DNA of 64,000 bases from Macrotrachela quadricornifera (Eukaryota > Rotifera > Eurotatoria > Philodinida > Philodinidae), in the NCBI GenBank assembly GCA_022393335.1, contig JAJEKB010020357.1, positions 124,296 through 188,295 on the forward strand, written 5' to 3'. Numbering within the stretch: position 1 is the stretch's first letter; the number at the start of each line of letters is the position of its first letter. A program made the position numbers and the translations under genes. This document shows, piece after piece, positions 63,501 through 64,000 of the stretch. The notes beneath the pieces are model-generated. The model searched no databases. It was not told where the DNA came from and saw nothing but the letters and a program-made list of their open reading frames with translations.

Positions 63501-64000
63501 TATATCTCCAGATGGTACACAGAGAAATATAATCGTATACGAAGAAATATAGAGGAAAACGAAAAGCATAGACGAGTTTTGTTTGTCCATAAACGATCGT
63601 ATTTCTACGCATAAGACTAAGGAATTATTTAATTTCAATACTGAATCATATGAAACGCTGTATCTCTCCGCTTACGAGCGTGTCTGTTTGACATAGATCA
63701 ATATTGATAACGGCTTAATGTTGCTTGAAAGAAATCGGATATAATGGAATGAAAAAGCAGAAAATAGGTGTGTCCCAATAATCAAAAGGCAGGAAATTGT
63801 ACAATCTATCACATACATATATGTCGTTTTCTATAGAATGCAAGAAGATGACCAATTTTTGCTGTGAAAAATCAACCGTTTTCGATACTACAGGATTAAA
63901 CGATTTCTTACAAACCCGTTGTAGGGGTCTTTGTTGGAACCAATATATTAATTTACACTGCGAAATGAAAAAATTGAAACTGAATTGCGAAAAATGACCA
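60585..64000. other. No gene recognised to the window end
   Basis: The first few hundred bases should be the PMP3-like promoter. From about 62400 the composition becomes less AT-rich, yet no frame reads as a known protein. An open frame at 63797-63997 is Cys-containing but has no recognised motif and lacks the codon bias of nearby genes. The hairpin at 63121-63231 is listed separately. Confidence 0.45.
63121..63231. repeat. 111-bp hairpin with 35-bp inverted arms
   Basis: The arms 63121-63155 and 63197-63231 are reverse complements with 4 mismatches in 35. Each arm starts AGATGGAA at its outer end. The left arm contains the perfect 18-bp palindrome GTAGACCGGCCGGTCTAC. The right arm contains the nearly identical GCAGACCGGTCGGTCTAC. 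This could be a very small foldback element, or a relic of one. Confidence 0.75.

Noticed and set aside
63797..63997. 66-codon Cys-containing open frame near the window end
   Set aside because: It has no family motif, splice context or neighbour-like codon bias. It could be an exon continuing outside the window, but I cannot support it.

Overview
This is a nuclear eukaryotic window, very AT-rich, with animal genes split by many short introns (mostly 40-100 bp, GT..AG). The gene content is metazoan: a RYK-type Wnt receptor, GIPC, a PAQR/MMD protein, an aminergic GPCR, geminin, CAPZB, XRN1 and a claudin-like protein. It also holds families I recall as abundant in bdelloid rotifers: type II membrane NHL-repeat proteins, TMEM272-like four-pass proteins and decayed F-box-type genes. 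A broken bacterial-type amidohydrolase gene is present too. I therefore think a bdelloid rotifer (Rotaria/Adineta-like) most likely. That is inference; no rRNA or mitochondrial marker is present. All exon boundaries were read by hand from splice sites and reading-phase continuity.

Layout. 1-7.2 kb: gene-poor, with a decayed F-box-like fragment at 5.8-6.5 kb. 7.3-10.8 kb: a compact cluster of GIPC (-), SMKR1-like (+) and an MMD/PAQR protein (-). 11.5-14.9 kb: an NHL-repeat membrane protein (-) with unassigned upstream exons. 16.9-17.5 kb: a two-pass membrane protein (+). 17.9-18.5 kb: a 613-bp inverted-repeat element. 20.2-20.8 kb: a TMEM272-like protein (+). 23.3-25.1 kb: a single-exon GTPase (-). 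26.0-26.9 kb: an amidohydrolase pseudogene (-). 28.8-29.5 kb: a claudin-like protein (-). 31.2-35.2 kb: RYK (-), with an antisense gene of unknown function nested in one intron. 35.6-43.2 kb: XRN1 (+). 43.7-45.2 kb: CAPZB (+). 45.4-46.9 kb: a geminin-like gene (+). 50.7-54.0 kb: an aminergic GPCR (+). 55.7-59.2 kb: an unusual Nudix-like/EF-hand/PPP phosphatase fusion (+). 60.4-60.6 kb: a tiny PMP3/UPF0057 gene (-). 60.6-64 kb: no gene recognised, but a 35-bp-arm hairpin at 63.1 kb.

There is no operon. Most genes are unrelated housekeeping or signalling genes. Two head-to-head pairs, GIPC/SMKR1 (363 bp apart) and RYK/XRN1 (319 bp apart), probably share promoter regions. The points most worth following are the phosphatase fusion with a degenerate Nudix box, the gene nested antisense inside RYK, the decayed amidohydrolase, the inverted-repeat element, and three genes of 54-143 residues (SMKR1, PMP3, geminin) that are easy to miss.
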